This document shows positions 1-9,193 of a stretch of 64,000 bases of DNA, in pieces. Position 1 is the stretch's first letter. Each line of letters opens with the position of its first letter. The notes below the pieces were generated by a model. It was not told the DNA's origin. It saw nothing but the letters and a program-made list of their open reading frames with translations, and did no database searches. This stretch comes from CAYYJS01 sp964472315 (GTDB taxonomy: Bacteria; Verrucomicrobiota; Kiritimatiellia; UBA8416): NCBI GenBank assembly GCA_964472315.1, contig CAYYJS010000007.1, positions 1 to 64,000 on the forward strand, written 5' to 3'. The position numbers were made by a program, and so were the translations under genes.

Positions 1-29
1 CAAGAATATCGCCTCGCGTGGGCCTCCTA

Positions 30-62
30 AAATGTGCTTAAGTAAGTGCCATTCGACTCTGG
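30..62 (+). repeat. 33-bp dispersed repeat, copy 1, at the leuB break
   Basis: These 33 bases recur at 38709-38741 with only two differences (T/C at offset 18 and C/T at offset 27). The shared core begins AAATGTGCTTAAGTAAG and ends TCTGG. Copy 1 sits exactly where the N-terminal part of leuB should be, and its last bases merge in frame with leuB. A motif this well conserved, 38.7 kb apart and in unrelated contexts, suggests the end of a small mobile or REP-like element. That identity is inference, because no transposase is visible. Confidence 0.75.
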
Positions 63-958
63 CGCTCTGCCGCTCCTCGGACGCCATTCTCTTCGGTTCG
101 GTCGGCGGCCCGCGATGGGCCAACCTGCCGCCCGAACAACAGCCGGAGCGCGGCTCGTTGCTCGTTCTGCGGCGGGCTTTCGAGCTGTTCTGCAATCTGC
201 GCCCGACGCGGCTGTTTCCGGCCCTGCGGGCGGTCTGCCCGCTGCGCGCGGATATCGCCGCGCAGGGATTCGATATCCTGTGCGTGCGGGAACTGACGGG
301 CGATATCTACTTTGGCGAGCCGCGGGGGCGGGCGGGGAGCGGACGCGACGAATACGCCTTCGACACGATGGTGTATCGTCGCTGGGAGATCGAACGGATC
401 GCGCGCATGGCGTTCGAGGCCGCGCGTCTCCGGCGCCGCAAGGTGACCTCCATCGACAAGGCGAACATCCTGAGCGCCATGGTGCTGTGGCGCGAGGTGG
501 TCTGCGAGGTGGCGCACGAGTATCCGGATGTGGCGCTCGATCACCTGTATGTGGACAATGCCGCGATGCAGCTTATCCGCGCGCCGCACCGGTACGACGT
601 GCTGTTGTGCGGAAACCTGTTCGGCGACATCATCTCCGACGAATGCGCCATGCTGACCGGTTCGATCGGCATGCTGGCGTCGGCCAGCCTCAACGAGCGC
701 GGCTTCGGATTGTTCGAGCCGGCGGGCGGATCGGCGCCGGACATTGCCGGCCGCGGGATCGCCAACCCGATCGCCCAGATCCTGTCTGGCGCCATGATGC
801 TGCGCTACAGTCTGGGGCTGCCGCACGTCGCCGATCGGATCGCCGCGGCGGTGGTCGCGGCGCTCGATGCCGGAGCGCGTACGGGCGACATCGCGGATGG
901 CGGACGGAATGCCATCGGAACGGCGGCCATGGGAGATGCCATTGTCGCGAACTTGTGA
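32..958 (+). CDS. leuB: 3-isopropylmalate dehydrogenase, N-terminally truncated
   Basis: LeuB oxidatively decarboxylates 3-isopropylmalate to 2-oxoisocaproate in leucine synthesis, using NAD+. The protein shows SDAILFGSVGGPRW, the NLRP/RELTGDIYFG substrate segment, the DKANIL segment and, near the C-terminus, EPAGGSAPDIAGRGIANPIA. About 60-70 residues expected before ALCRSSDAI, including the first beta-strand and its GDGIGPE motif, are absent. In their place the frame runs through the 33-bp repeat (reading MCLSKCHS) and stays open to base 2. The gene is therefore broken by a rearrangement, or the window begins at an assembly break. The URO-D gene follows after 13 bp. Identity is certain; activity is doubtful. 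Confidence 0.85.
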   Translation: MCLSKCHSTLALCRSSDAILFGSVGGPRWANLPPEQQPERGSLLVLRRAFELFCNLRPTRLFPALRAVCPLRADIAAQGFDILCVRELTGDIYFGEPRGRAGSGRDEYAFDTMVYRRWEIERIARMAFEAARLRRRKVTSIDKANILSAMVLWREVVCEVAHEYPDVALDHLYVDNAAMQLIRAPHRYDVLLCGNLFGDIISDECAMLTGSIGMLASASLNERGFGLFEPAGGSAPDIAGRGIANPIAQILSGAMMLRYSLGLPHVADRIAAAVVAALDAGARTGDIADGGRNAIGTAAMGDAIVANL

Positions 959-971
959 GAGGAGCTTCCTT

Positions 972-2048
972 ATGACGTCGAAGGAACGGGTGCTTGCCGC
1001 ATTTGCGTGTGCCGAACCGGATCGGGTTCCGGTAAACTACAGTGCCAATGGGGGGATCGATGCGCGGTTGAAGGCTCACTTCGGGCTCAAGCCGGGCGAT
1101 GGCGAGGCGTTGCGGCAGGCACTGGGCGTGGATTTTCGGGGCGTCGGCGCCCCGTATGTGGGGCGTCGGCTGCACGACGACATCCCGGAGCGGGGGATCA
1201 AGGTGGATGACTGGGGCAACCATCGTCGTTGGATCGAGCACGAGACGGGCGGGTATTGGGACTACTGCGACTTCCCCCTGCGCGAGGCCGACGAGGCGAC
1301 CGTGGCGGCATGGCCGATGCCGTCGCCCGACGACTATGACTATAGTCGCGTGCGGGAGGCGTGCGCGCGGTTCGGCGCTTATGCGTGCCATGCGGGCGGG
1401 GCCGGGCTTGCCGACGTCATCAATTCCTGCGGCATGGTGCGCACGATGGAACAGACGCTGGTCGACCTGATCACCGGGGACCCGGCCGGCATGCTGCTGA
1501 TGCGGCGTAGAACCGACATCAATCTTGAGATCGCGCGGCGTACGCTGGAGGCCGCGGACGGCGGCATCGATTTCCTGTGGTTGGGCGAGGACCTCGGCAC
1601 GCAGATCGGGCCCATCATCGGTCTTGACCTGTATCGGTCGGCCATCCGCCCGCACCATCAGCGGTTTGTCGACCTGGCCAGGAGTTTCGATATCCCCGTC
1701 GTGATTCACACCTGCGGATCGAGCAGTTGGGCGTATGAGGATTTCATCGACATGGGCATCTCGGTTGTCGACACGCTCCAGCCCGAGGCGGCCAACATGT
1801 CGCCGGCTTACCTCAAACGCACGTTCGGGGGACGGTTGGCGTTTCACGGCTGCATCAGCACCGCCGGCCCCGTCGCCACCGGCAGCGTGCAGGATACGAT
1901 CGCCTACTGCCGGAACACGCTGGATATCATGATGCCCGGCGGCGGTTACTGCTTCGCGCCGACACACCAGTTGCAGGACAACTCGCCCACGGAGAACGTC
2001 GTGGCGATGTACGAGACGGCGCGGCGCGACGGCGTGTACGCCGGGTGA
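972..2048 (+). CDS. Uroporphyrinogen decarboxylase-family protein (MtaA/CmuA-like)
   Basis: This 358-residue protein belongs to the URO-D superfamily branch that includes corrinoid-dependent methyltransferases rather than haem HemE. The start at 972 follows GAGAGGAG at 957-964. The segment HTCGSSSW near residue 246 matches the His-x-Cys metal-site pattern of MtaA/CmuA proteins, and the C-terminus carries the usual HGCISTAGP and PGGGYCFAPTHQLQDNSP motifs. Such paralogues are abundant in PVC genomes and probably act in methyl transfer or aromatic/sugar metabolism. The substrate cannot be read from the sequence. No corrinoid protein or reductive activator lies beside it. A C-terminal fragment of a different URO-D protein is found at 47.67 kb. 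Confidence 0.8.
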   Translation: MTSKERVLAAFACAEPDRVPVNYSANGGIDARLKAHFGLKPGDGEALRQALGVDFRGVGAPYVGRRLHDDIPERGIKVDDWGNHRRWIEHETGGYWDYCDFPLREADEATVAAWPMPSPDDYDYSRVREACARFGAYACHAGGAGLADVINSCGMVRTMEQTLVDLITGDPAGMLLMRRRTDINLEIARRTLEAADGGIDFLWLGEDLGTQIGPIIGLDLYRSAIRPHHQRFVDLARSFDIPVVIHTCGSSSWAYEDFIDMGISVVDTLQPEAANMSPAYLKRTFGGRLAFHGCISTAGPVATGSVQDTIAYCRNTLDIMMPGGGYCFAPTHQLQDNSPTENVVAMYETARRDGVYAG

Positions 2049-2121
2049 CGGGCCGCGGTCGGCCTTCCGCGTACAGGCGCGTCTGCTCCGCGGAGACGGC
2101 GCTGCCGGTCGCGGGGCTTGT

Positions 2122-3291
2122 TCAGCGGCCCTGCGCGGTGATGAGGGTCAGGAGCCCGTAGCCGGTGGCGAGGACGGGGTCCTGTTCCCAGAAGCGGCCG
2201 GTATCGTTGATCCAGTAGCCGGCGCCGTTCTTCGGGTCGATACGCTGCATGGCGATGAGCTTCTCGACCAATGCGCGGCGCCAGTCGACATAGACGCCGT
2301 TTCCGCGGCGAAGCAGGTCCGCCCCGTAGGCGCCGAGGGATCGCGCGAGCACGTTGTAGAAGAAGAACAGGCCCTCGTTGCCCATGCCGGGGTTCTCGTC
2401 GAGCGACCAGTTGTCGCAGCTCCACTTGAATGCCGAGCGGACGCGCACGTCATCCCGATCGACCCGCGCGTAGATCAGGGCGAGCAAGCCCGCGTAGGTC
2501 ATGCTGCCGTAGGAGCGGAAGACGACGGAGCCTTTGGCGTCGGTTACCGTGCCGGCCTTGGACTCGTCGGGTCGGTAGATGAAGCCGCCCTCCTGCTCCT
2601 TGCCGCTGCCGGGCTTGTTCTGCATGCTCTCCACGAACTTCACCGTCGCGGCCCAATCGATATCGACCCGCTGGCCGCCGGGCCGCAAGTCCTCGGCGCC
2701 CTGTGTGAGGCGCATGGCCTCCATCGCGTAGAGCGAATTCATCAGGTCGGCGTACGCCCGGTTCGTATCCTTGTCGTATCCGAACCCGCCCTTGTAGATG
2801 TCATCGCCGAAATGCTGCGTGCCGGCGATGAACTCGCGGGCCTTGAGCACGATGGGTGTCAGCTCGCGATCGCCGACGGCGTGGAGCGCGGTCATGCAGA
2901 TCGCGGTATTGTAATTGCTCAACCCGCCGCCTTTGACGCCGGAAACGACGGCGTAGATGCCGCCGTCGGGCTTCACGCACGTCTTCAGAAACGCCACGGC
3001 CTTTGCCATGACCACCTCGCGACGCGGGTGCGTGCCGCGTGCGAAGGCCCAGAGGGGGAATGCCGTCAGCGCCGGAAAGTTGGTGTTGGACCAGGCGCCG
3101 TTCTCGCCCTGGTTCGCGGCGAGCCAGTCGAGTCCGCGGTTGACGGCGGCATCCAGTTCGCGCCGGAGCGATTCGTCGAACACGCCGGGCGTGGGGGCGG
3201 TGGAGACGATCGACTCATCCGCGGCCATGGCCGGGTGGATCAGCAGGGAGGCTGTCAGCAGCGAGGCGCAACAACGCTTTGTTCGCAACAT
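2122..3291 (-). CDS. Secreted prenyltransferase/squalene-cyclase-repeat protein
   Basis: The protein has about 389 residues. The start at 3291 is preferred because AAAGGTG lies just upstream and a Sec signal peptide follows at once (MLRTKRCCASLLTASLLIHPAMA). The mature part contains repeated alpha/alpha-barrel signatures of the terpenoid cyclase/prenyltransferase fold: GLDWLAANQGENGAWSN, AVAFLKTCVKPDGGIYA, and late repeats with GNGVYVDWR and GAGYWINDTGRFWEQ. There is no DxDD protonation motif, so it is not a squalene-hopene cyclase. Homologues are common secreted repeat proteins in Planctomycetes and Verrucomicrobia with no settled function. It is divergent from the AMMECR1 gene, sharing a 76-bp promoter region. 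Confidence 0.75.
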   Translation of the reverse strand: MLRTKRCCASLLTASLLIHPAMAADESIVSTAPTPGVFDESLRRELDAAVNRGLDWLAANQGENGAWSNTNFPALTAFPLWAFARGTHPRREVVMAKAVAFLKTCVKPDGGIYAVVSGVKGGGLSNYNTAICMTALHAVGDRELTPIVLKAREFIAGTQHFGDDIYKGGFGYDKDTNRAYADLMNSLYAMEAMRLTQGAEDLRPGGQRVDIDWAATVKFVESMQNKPGSGKEQEGGFIYRPDESKAGTVTDAKGSVVFRSYGSMTYAGLLALIYARVDRDDVRVRSAFKWSCDNWSLDENPGMGNEGLFFFYNVLARSLGAYGADLLRRGNGVYVDWRRALVEKLIAMQRIDPKNGAGYWINDTGRFWEQDPVLATGYGLLTLITAQGR

Positions 3292-3367
3292 GGTTTCACC
3301 TTTCCTTTGGCACATCGGATACTTACACTGCTTTGAACGTTAAGCTGTCGGTGTTGCTTAGGCAATT

Positions 3368-4072
3368 ATGAAAGCGGGAGTACGATGTCTGGTCATGGCG
3401 GCGATGGCCGTCGCGTCGGCGTGTGGCGCCGCGGACGATCCCACGCACGCCTCGACCACCGGTACGGCGCGGGTCGCGCGGGAGCGAAGCATGATTAAAG
3501 AAGTGCGCAGCGGCGAGTGGACGCCGGGATTGACCGATGTGGAGAAGACGGTCCTGTTCGCGATCGTCGAGGACACGTTGAAGGCCTGTGTGGCGCGGCG
3601 GGAATTGGACCTGACGGCGTATACGCTGACCGAGACGTTGCGGAAGCCGGCCGCGACGTTCGTGACGCTGCACCTGGGCGGGCGCCTGCGCGGCTGCATC
3701 GGATCGTTGGCGCCGGTGGCGCCGCTCTATCGGTCCGTACACGACAATGCGATCAACGCGGCGTTGCACGACCACCGTTTCCGACCGGTGACGCCGTCCG
3801 AACTACCGTTGCTTGTGGTCCATATTTCGGTGTTGAGCCCGGTCGCGCCGATCGCCTCGCCCGAGGAGTTTCGCATCGGGGAGCACGGCATCATTCTCGA
3901 AAAGGGGCGCTACCGGTCGGTCTACCTGCCCGAGGTGGCGGTTGAGCAAGGCTGGGACCGGGAAGCGACGCTATCGTCGTTGAGCGAGAAGGCGGGACTG
4001 CCGGCCGGCGCCTGGCGGGAGGGGGCGCGGTTCAGCGTGTTCTCCAGCGTCGTCCTCCGGTACGAGAGATGA
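3368..4072 (+). CDS. amrA: AMMECR1-domain protein (AmmeMemoRadiSam A) with an export signal
   Basis: The AMMECR1 fold covers roughly residues 50-230 and includes the family hallmark LRGCIGSLAP. In bacteria this family co-occurs with MEMO and a radical SAM enzyme; its biochemical role is not settled. Unusually, the longest start at 3368 gives a signal peptide with a lipobox-like ASAC (MKAGVRCLVMAAMAVASAC), predicting a lipoprotein or periplasmic protein. An internal ATG at 3491 with GGGAG seven bases upstream would give a conventional cytosolic 193-residue form, so the start is not settled. The stop overlaps the next start (ATGA, 4069-4072), indicating coupling with the membrane protein downstream. 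The radical SAM partner is at 6428-7558; no MEMO gene is in the window. Confidence 0.8.
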   Translation: MKAGVRCLVMAAMAVASACGAADDPTHASTTGTARVARERSMIKEVRSGEWTPGLTDVEKTVLFAIVEDTLKACVARRELDLTAYTLTETLRKPAATFVTLHLGGRLRGCIGSLAPVAPLYRSVHDNAINAALHDHRFRPVTPSELPLLVVHISVLSPVAPIASPEEFRIGEHGIILEKGRYRSVYLPEVAVEQGWDREATLSSLSEKAGLPAGAWREGARFSVFSSVVLRYER

Positions 4073-6450
4073 CGCCGGGACCGGTGCGCGTGCTCGCGGG
4101 AGCGTTTTGTCTGGGCCTGTATGCCGTCGTGACGCAGGTATCGCTGACCCGCGAACTGCTCGTCGTCTTCAGCGGCAACGAACTCGTCATCGGCACGATC
4201 CTGGGGTGTTGGCTGGCCGCCATCGGGATGGGGGCATCGTTGGCGCGGCGGTTGACGCGATATGCCTGGTTCGATGCGTACGCGGCGGCGATGCTGTGCG
4301 GGCTGTGCGTTTGCATGGGCCTGGCGCTGCCCTGGCAGGTGATGGGCATCCGGGTTTCGCATGCGGTGGCCGGCGTGCCGATGGGCGAGTACGCGTCGTA
4401 TCGCGTGGCGCTGTGGACGGCGTCGTTGGCGTGTCTGCCTTCCTGCGTCCCGATCGGCTTCGCCTTCCCGCTGGCGACGGCGTTGGCGGCACGGTCGGAA
4501 GCGGCAGGCGCACCGCCGGCCGCCGGGCCGCGGGAACTGCCGGTGACGTGGGTCTACGTGTGGGAAGCGGTTGGCGGCACCGTCGGCGGCGCGGCGCTCA
4601 CCTTCGTGCTGTTGCGCGTGCTTGGACCGTTGCAGATTGTGGCGGTCGGTATGGCGGCCATATTCGGCGGCGCCGCCGTTCTGGCGCCGCGGCGCGTCGT
4701 CGCGTATGCGGCGGCGGCGCTGGCGGCGCTGGTGTTGGGCGTCGCGGGCACGCCGCGCCTTCACGGGCGGCTGGCGAGCGCGGCCGCGCGGGTGCGCTGG
4801 CAGTCGCTGGGTATCGTGACGGTCGGTTCGCGGGGCGGCCCGCGTCTGGCGGCGGAGCGGGACACCGTCTACCAGAATCTGGCGGTCACGGAATTGAGTG
4901 GGCAGTATGCGCTATATGGCAACGGGGAGCTTGCCTTCGCGTTTCCCGATCCGTACGGCGACGCGTATCGGGTGCATGTCGTCATGGCGCAGAACCCGCG
5001 CGCGGAAGCGGTGCTGGTGCTGGGCGGAAATCCGGCCGGCGAGGTCGTGGAACTGCTGAAGTACCCGTTGCGTCGTCTCGTCAGCGTCGATCTCGATCCC
5101 GGGGTGCGGCAGATACTGCGGGAACTCCAGCCGACGCGCATGGCCGCGGCGGATGCGGACGAGCGGCTGACGCATGTCACGGGCGATGCCGTGGCCTACC
5201 TGCGCGCGTGCGGGGAGCGGTTCGATGTCGTGCTTGTCCTGGCCCCTGCGCCGTCGACCGCCGCGGCGAACCGGTTCTACACGACCGATTTCTACCGTCT
5301 GGTGCGACGGGTGCTGACGCCGCGCGGGTTCCTGTATACGGCGGTCGCATCCTCCGAGCGGCTGCAGGATGCGGCGGCGGCGCCGGCGGCCTCGGTGTTC
5401 GGGGCGCTGCGGGCCGTATTCCCGCGCGTGCTGGTCACCGCCGGCGGCGAGAGCCGGTTTTTCGCCGCCGGGGACGACGGCGATATCACGCTCGATGCGG
5501 AGACACTGTACGGACGCAGTGCCGGAACGCCGATCGGCGCCGCCCATTTCCAGGCGGCGTACCTGTTGGGCTGGGACGACATCGCGCCGGAGAAAGTCGC
5601 CCATGCGCGGGAGCGTCTCGCGGCGGTCTCCGCGCCGGTGAACACGACCCTGCATCCGGCGGCCTACCTGCGTCAGGTGGCGCTCTGGTTCCGGTTCAGC
5701 GGCAGCGGCGGGCACGGAGTCCTGGAGCGGATGAGCCGGTTGGAGACCGGGCGACTGACGGCGGGAGTCGTCCTGTTCGGCGTCCTGGTGGCGGCCATCG
5801 CGCTTGCCCTGCGCCTTGCCGGCGGCCGGTGCGGCGCCGTGGCGCGGGGGTGGGGGCGGGGCGCGATCATGGCGGCCATCGCGCTGACGGGCTTTGCCGG
5901 CATGGCATTGGAACTTGCGCTCGTGTTCGTGTTCCAGTCCGTATTCGGCGCGGTCTATACGCATCTCGGGTTCATCGTGGCGGTCTTCATGCTCGGGCTC
6001 GTGGCCGGTGCGATGGCCGGGCGCGTCCTGGCCCGTCGGGGGGGGCGCGCGACATGGTTGGGGTTGGGGGGTGTCGCTACGGCGCCGCTGGTCCTGGTGG
6101 CCATCCTTCCCCTTGTGGTCGAGGCCCTTGTCGGCGGGTACGGCGATACCCGTGTCGTCCTCGGGGCGGGCGTGATTTACGCGTTCGTGGGGATCGCCGG
6201 AGGCGCCGTGGGCGCGGCCTTCGTGCTGGCCAACGCCGTGTTGCAGATGTTGGGGTCCGACGCGCGGCGCGCGGCGGCGGCGACCGACGCCGCCGATCAC
6301 CTCGGCGCGGCGGCCGGCGCGTTCGTCACCGGCGCGCTGCTGCTCCCCGCGCTGGGTCTGGCGCGGGCGTGTGTCGTTCTGGCGGCCTGGCAGGGGTTGG
6401 CGGTGTGGTGCGTCCTCTGCGCCCGGCTCACGACCAGACGCCGGGGATAA
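4069..6450 (+). CDS. Membrane-embedded spermidine-synthase-like protein
   Basis: This 793-residue protein has an N-terminal set of hydrophobic helices (about residues 1-235), a soluble Rossmann methyltransferase-like domain (about 240-480), and a C-terminal membrane block (about 555-785). The central domain resembles SpeE: VLVLGGNPAGEVVELLKYP, an acidic SVDLDPG after the next strand, and NRFYTTDFYRLVRRVLTPRG. The position where aminopropyltransferases carry the catalytic DxPDP-type aspartate reads LAPAPST, so classical spermidine synthesis is doubtful. It overlaps the AMMECR1 gene by four bases, and its 3' end overlaps the convergent radical SAM gene by 23 bp. Fused MFS/spermidine-synthase proteins are a known family of unknown reaction. 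Confidence 0.75.
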   Translation: MTPGPVRVLAGAFCLGLYAVVTQVSLTRELLVVFSGNELVIGTILGCWLAAIGMGASLARRLTRYAWFDAYAAAMLCGLCVCMGLALPWQVMGIRVSHAVAGVPMGEYASYRVALWTASLACLPSCVPIGFAFPLATALAARSEAAGAPPAAGPRELPVTWVYVWEAVGGTVGGAALTFVLLRVLGPLQIVAVGMAAIFGGAAVLAPRRVVAYAAAALAALVLGVAGTPRLHGRLASAAARVRWQSLGIVTVGSRGGPRLAAERDTVYQNLAVTELSGQYALYGNGELAFAFPDPYGDAYRVHVVMAQNPRAEAVLVLGGNPAGEVVELLKYPLRRLVSVDLDPGVRQILRELQPTRMAAADADERLTHVTGDAVAYLRACGERFDVVLVLAPAPSTAAANRFYTTDFYRLVRRVLTPRGFLYTAVASSERLQDAAAAPAASVFGALRAVFPRVLVTAGGESRFFAAGDDGDITLDAETLYGRSAGTPIGAAHFQAAYLLGWDDIAPEKVAHARERLAAVSAPVNTTLHPAAYLRQVALWFRFSGSGGHGVLERMSRLETGRLTAGVVLFGVLVAAIALALRLAGGRCGAVARGWGRGAIMAAIALTGFAGMALELALVFVFQSVFGAVYTHLGFIVAVFMLGLVAGAMAGRVLARRGGRATWLGLGGVATAPLVLVAILPLVVEALVGGYGDTRVVLGAGVIYAFVGIAGGAVGAAFVLANAVLQMLGSDARRAAAATDAADHLGAAAGAFVTGALLLPALGLARACVVLAAWQGLAVWCVLCARLTTRRRG

Positions 6451-7558
6451 CCGCGCCGCAGGCGCACGTGCCGGCGGTCAGGCGGACCTCGCGGACAAGA
6501 TAGCCGTGGCGTTGGATGACGACCTTGCCGCACGCGGGGCAGAAGGTGTTCTCGCCGGCGTCGCCCGGCAGGTTGCCGGTATAGACGAAACGGCAGCCGG
6601 CGGCGCGCGCGAGTTCGCGTGCGCGCACGACGGTGGCGGGCGGGGTGGGGGGCAGCGAGCGGAGTTTGTAGGTGGGGTGGAAGCGCGAGAAATGCACGGG
6701 CACGTCGGGACCGAGCTCGCCGGCGATCCAGTCCGCCATGCGCCGGATCTCGTCGTCGCCGTCGTTCAGCGTCGGGATCAGCAGCACCACGACCTCCAAC
6801 CAGACGCCGGCGGCGACGATCCGTTTGAGCGTCAACCTGACCGGTTCGAGTTGTCCGCCGCAGACCGTTTCGTAGAACGATTGCGTGAAGGCCTTGAGAT
6901 CGATCTTGATGGCGGTCATCAGTCCCGTCAGTTCGGCAAGCGGCTTTTCGGCGATGAACCCGTTGCTGATGACGACATTGCCGAGGTTGCGTTCGCGGGC
7001 GGCGCGGGCGCAGTCGGTCATGTACTCGAAGAACACGGTCGGTTCGTTGTACGTATAGGCGACCACGCGCGCGCCGGCGGCGACCGCTTCGCCGGCGATG
7101 TCCGCGGGGGATCGATAGGGTGCGGCGACATCTTCGGGTGCGGCCTGCGAGATGTCCCAGTTCTGGCAGAACGTGCATGCGATATTGCAGCCGACGGTGG
7201 CCAGCGAGAAGGCTTTGGCGCCGGGGAACACATGAAAGAGCGGCTTCTTCTCGATGGGATCCGTATGCCGCGCGCAGGGCCGACCATAGGTCAGCGCGTA
7301 GAAGACGCCATCGCGGTTCTCGCGCACGCGGCAGTAGCCGCGGCCGCCGGGTGGAACCCGGCAGCCCCGTGGGCAGAGTGTGCACCGCACCGTCCGGTCG
7401 TCGAGCGTCTCGTAGAACCGCGCCTTGACCGCCGGGGTCGGCGATGCCGCGGCGGCGCGGGGGTTGCATGCCGCGACCGCGCAGGCGCCCGAGGCCAACG
7501 CCGCGGTGGAGAGGAACCGGCGGCGCGACAGCGGCATACGGGTCGCGAGGCGGCTCAT
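6428..7558 (-). CDS. amrS: AmmeMemoRadiSam-type radical SAM enzyme with Tat/lipoprotein signal
   Basis: The start at 7558 (one base after the gpsA stop, CGGAG upstream) gives 376 residues. The N-terminus holds a twin-arginine motif (SRRRFLST), a hydrophobic stretch and then VAAC, which looks like a lipobox. A CTLCPRGC segment follows, then the radical SAM cluster motif CNIACTFCQNW (CX3-4CX2C), AYTYNEPTVFFEY, and a C-terminal CPACGK...CACG zinc-ribbon-like part. This is the PflA-like AmmeMemoRadiSam radical SAM family. A Tat signal implies folding with its Fe-S cluster in the cytoplasm and export, which is odd for an enzyme needing SAM and low-potential electrons. It is last in the ispA-plsY-gpsA operon. 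No MEMO gene is seen. Confidence 0.85.
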   Translation of the reverse strand: MSRLATRMPLSRRRFLSTAALASGACAVAACNPRAAAASPTPAVKARFYETLDDRTVRCTLCPRGCRVPPGGRGYCRVRENRDGVFYALTYGRPCARHTDPIEKKPLFHVFPGAKAFSLATVGCNIACTFCQNWDISQAAPEDVAAPYRSPADIAGEAVAAGARVVAYTYNEPTVFFEYMTDCARAARERNLGNVVISNGFIAEKPLAELTGLMTAIKIDLKAFTQSFYETVCGGQLEPVRLTLKRIVAAGVWLEVVVLLIPTLNDGDDEIRRMADWIAGELGPDVPVHFSRFHPTYKLRSLPPTPPATVVRARELARAAGCRFVYTGNLPGDAGENTFCPACGKVVIQRHGYLVREVRLTAGTCACGAVIPGVWS

Positions 7559-7559
7559 G

Positions 7560-8548
7560 CTACTCCGGTTTGACGTCGCGTGCGAGGAGGTCCTCGACGG
7601 CGGCGCGGGGGTCCTTGCCCGCATAGGCGATCTGATAGACCTGTTCCGTGATCGGAACATCGATCGCATGTTTCGCGGCGAGTTCGACGGCCTGGCGGCA
7701 GTTCCAGATGCCTTCGACCGCCTGCTGCATGGCGCCCATGATCTGGTCGAGCTTCTCGCCCTTGCCGATCCGCTCGCCGACGCCGCGGTTGCGGCTGTGG
7801 CGGCTGGTGCAGGTCACGATGAGATCGCCCATGCCGCTGAGGCCGGCGAAGGTCTCGCGGTCGGCGCCGAGGGCGACGCCGAGACGCGTGATTTCGACCA
7901 GACCGCGGGTGATCAGCGCGGCGCGTGTATTGTCGCCGAACCCGAGCCCGTCGCTGATGCCGACGGCGACGGCGATGACGTTCTTGAGCGCGCCGCCGAG
8001 TTGGATGCCGCGCACGTCGGAGGACGTATAGACGCGCAGGGACTGGTTCGAGAACAGGGTCTGCATGAACGCCGCCAGCGCGGGATCGGCCGCCGCCGCC
8101 ACGACGGCGGTCGGGACCAGGCGGGCGACCTCCTCGGCATGACTGGGGCCGGAGAGCGCCGCCACGGACTGACAGCCGAGCGTATCGGCAACCACATCGG
8201 TCATGACGCGGAGGGTCTTGCGGTCGAGACCCTTCGCGACGCTCACGATGCGGCAGTTGGGCGGGATGCGGTCTTTCATCCCGCGAACGACATCCGCGTA
8301 GAACTTGGTCGGCACGGCAAGGACGATGACATCCGCGCCGCTCAGCGCGGTGAGGAGATCCGCGGTCCATCGGATGGACGCGGGAATCTCGACACCGGGC
8401 AGGTAGCGCGGGTTGGTCCGCGTCACCGCGACATTGCGAATGTAGTCGGCGAAGGGGCCCCAGACGGTCACGGCATGACCGTTGCGGTTCAGAACCATAG
8501 CCAGCGCGGTACCCCAGCCTCCATCCCCGATGACGGCAACCCTGTGTG

Positions 8549-8552
<4 letters not shown>
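7560..8552 (-). CDS. gpsA: Glycerol-3-phosphate dehydrogenase [NAD(P)+]
   Basis: GpsA reduces dihydroxyacetone phosphate to sn-glycerol 3-phosphate, the backbone for phospholipids. The 330-residue protein starts at 8552 behind a perfect AGGAGG. It shows the N-terminal Rossmann motif VIGDGGWGTALA, the central GALKNVIAVAVGISDGLGFGDNTRAAL segment (catalytic lysine in KN), and the GMGDLIVTCTS signature. Its start overlaps the plsY stop (ATGA), so both are probably translationally coupled. This makes sense because PlsY uses the product. Length and motifs are typical. Confidence 0.96.
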
Positions 8553-9178
<626 letters not shown>

Positions 9179-9193
9179 ACGTTCATGTCCTTA

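Noticed and set aside
30..62. CRISPR repeat
   Set aside because: Only two copies are seen, 38.7 kb apart, with no spacer arrangement or cas gene.
972..2048. Housekeeping HemE
   Set aside because: HTCGSS and the C-terminal motifs match the MtaA/CmuA branch rather than haem uroporphyrinogen decarboxylase, and no other haem gene is near.
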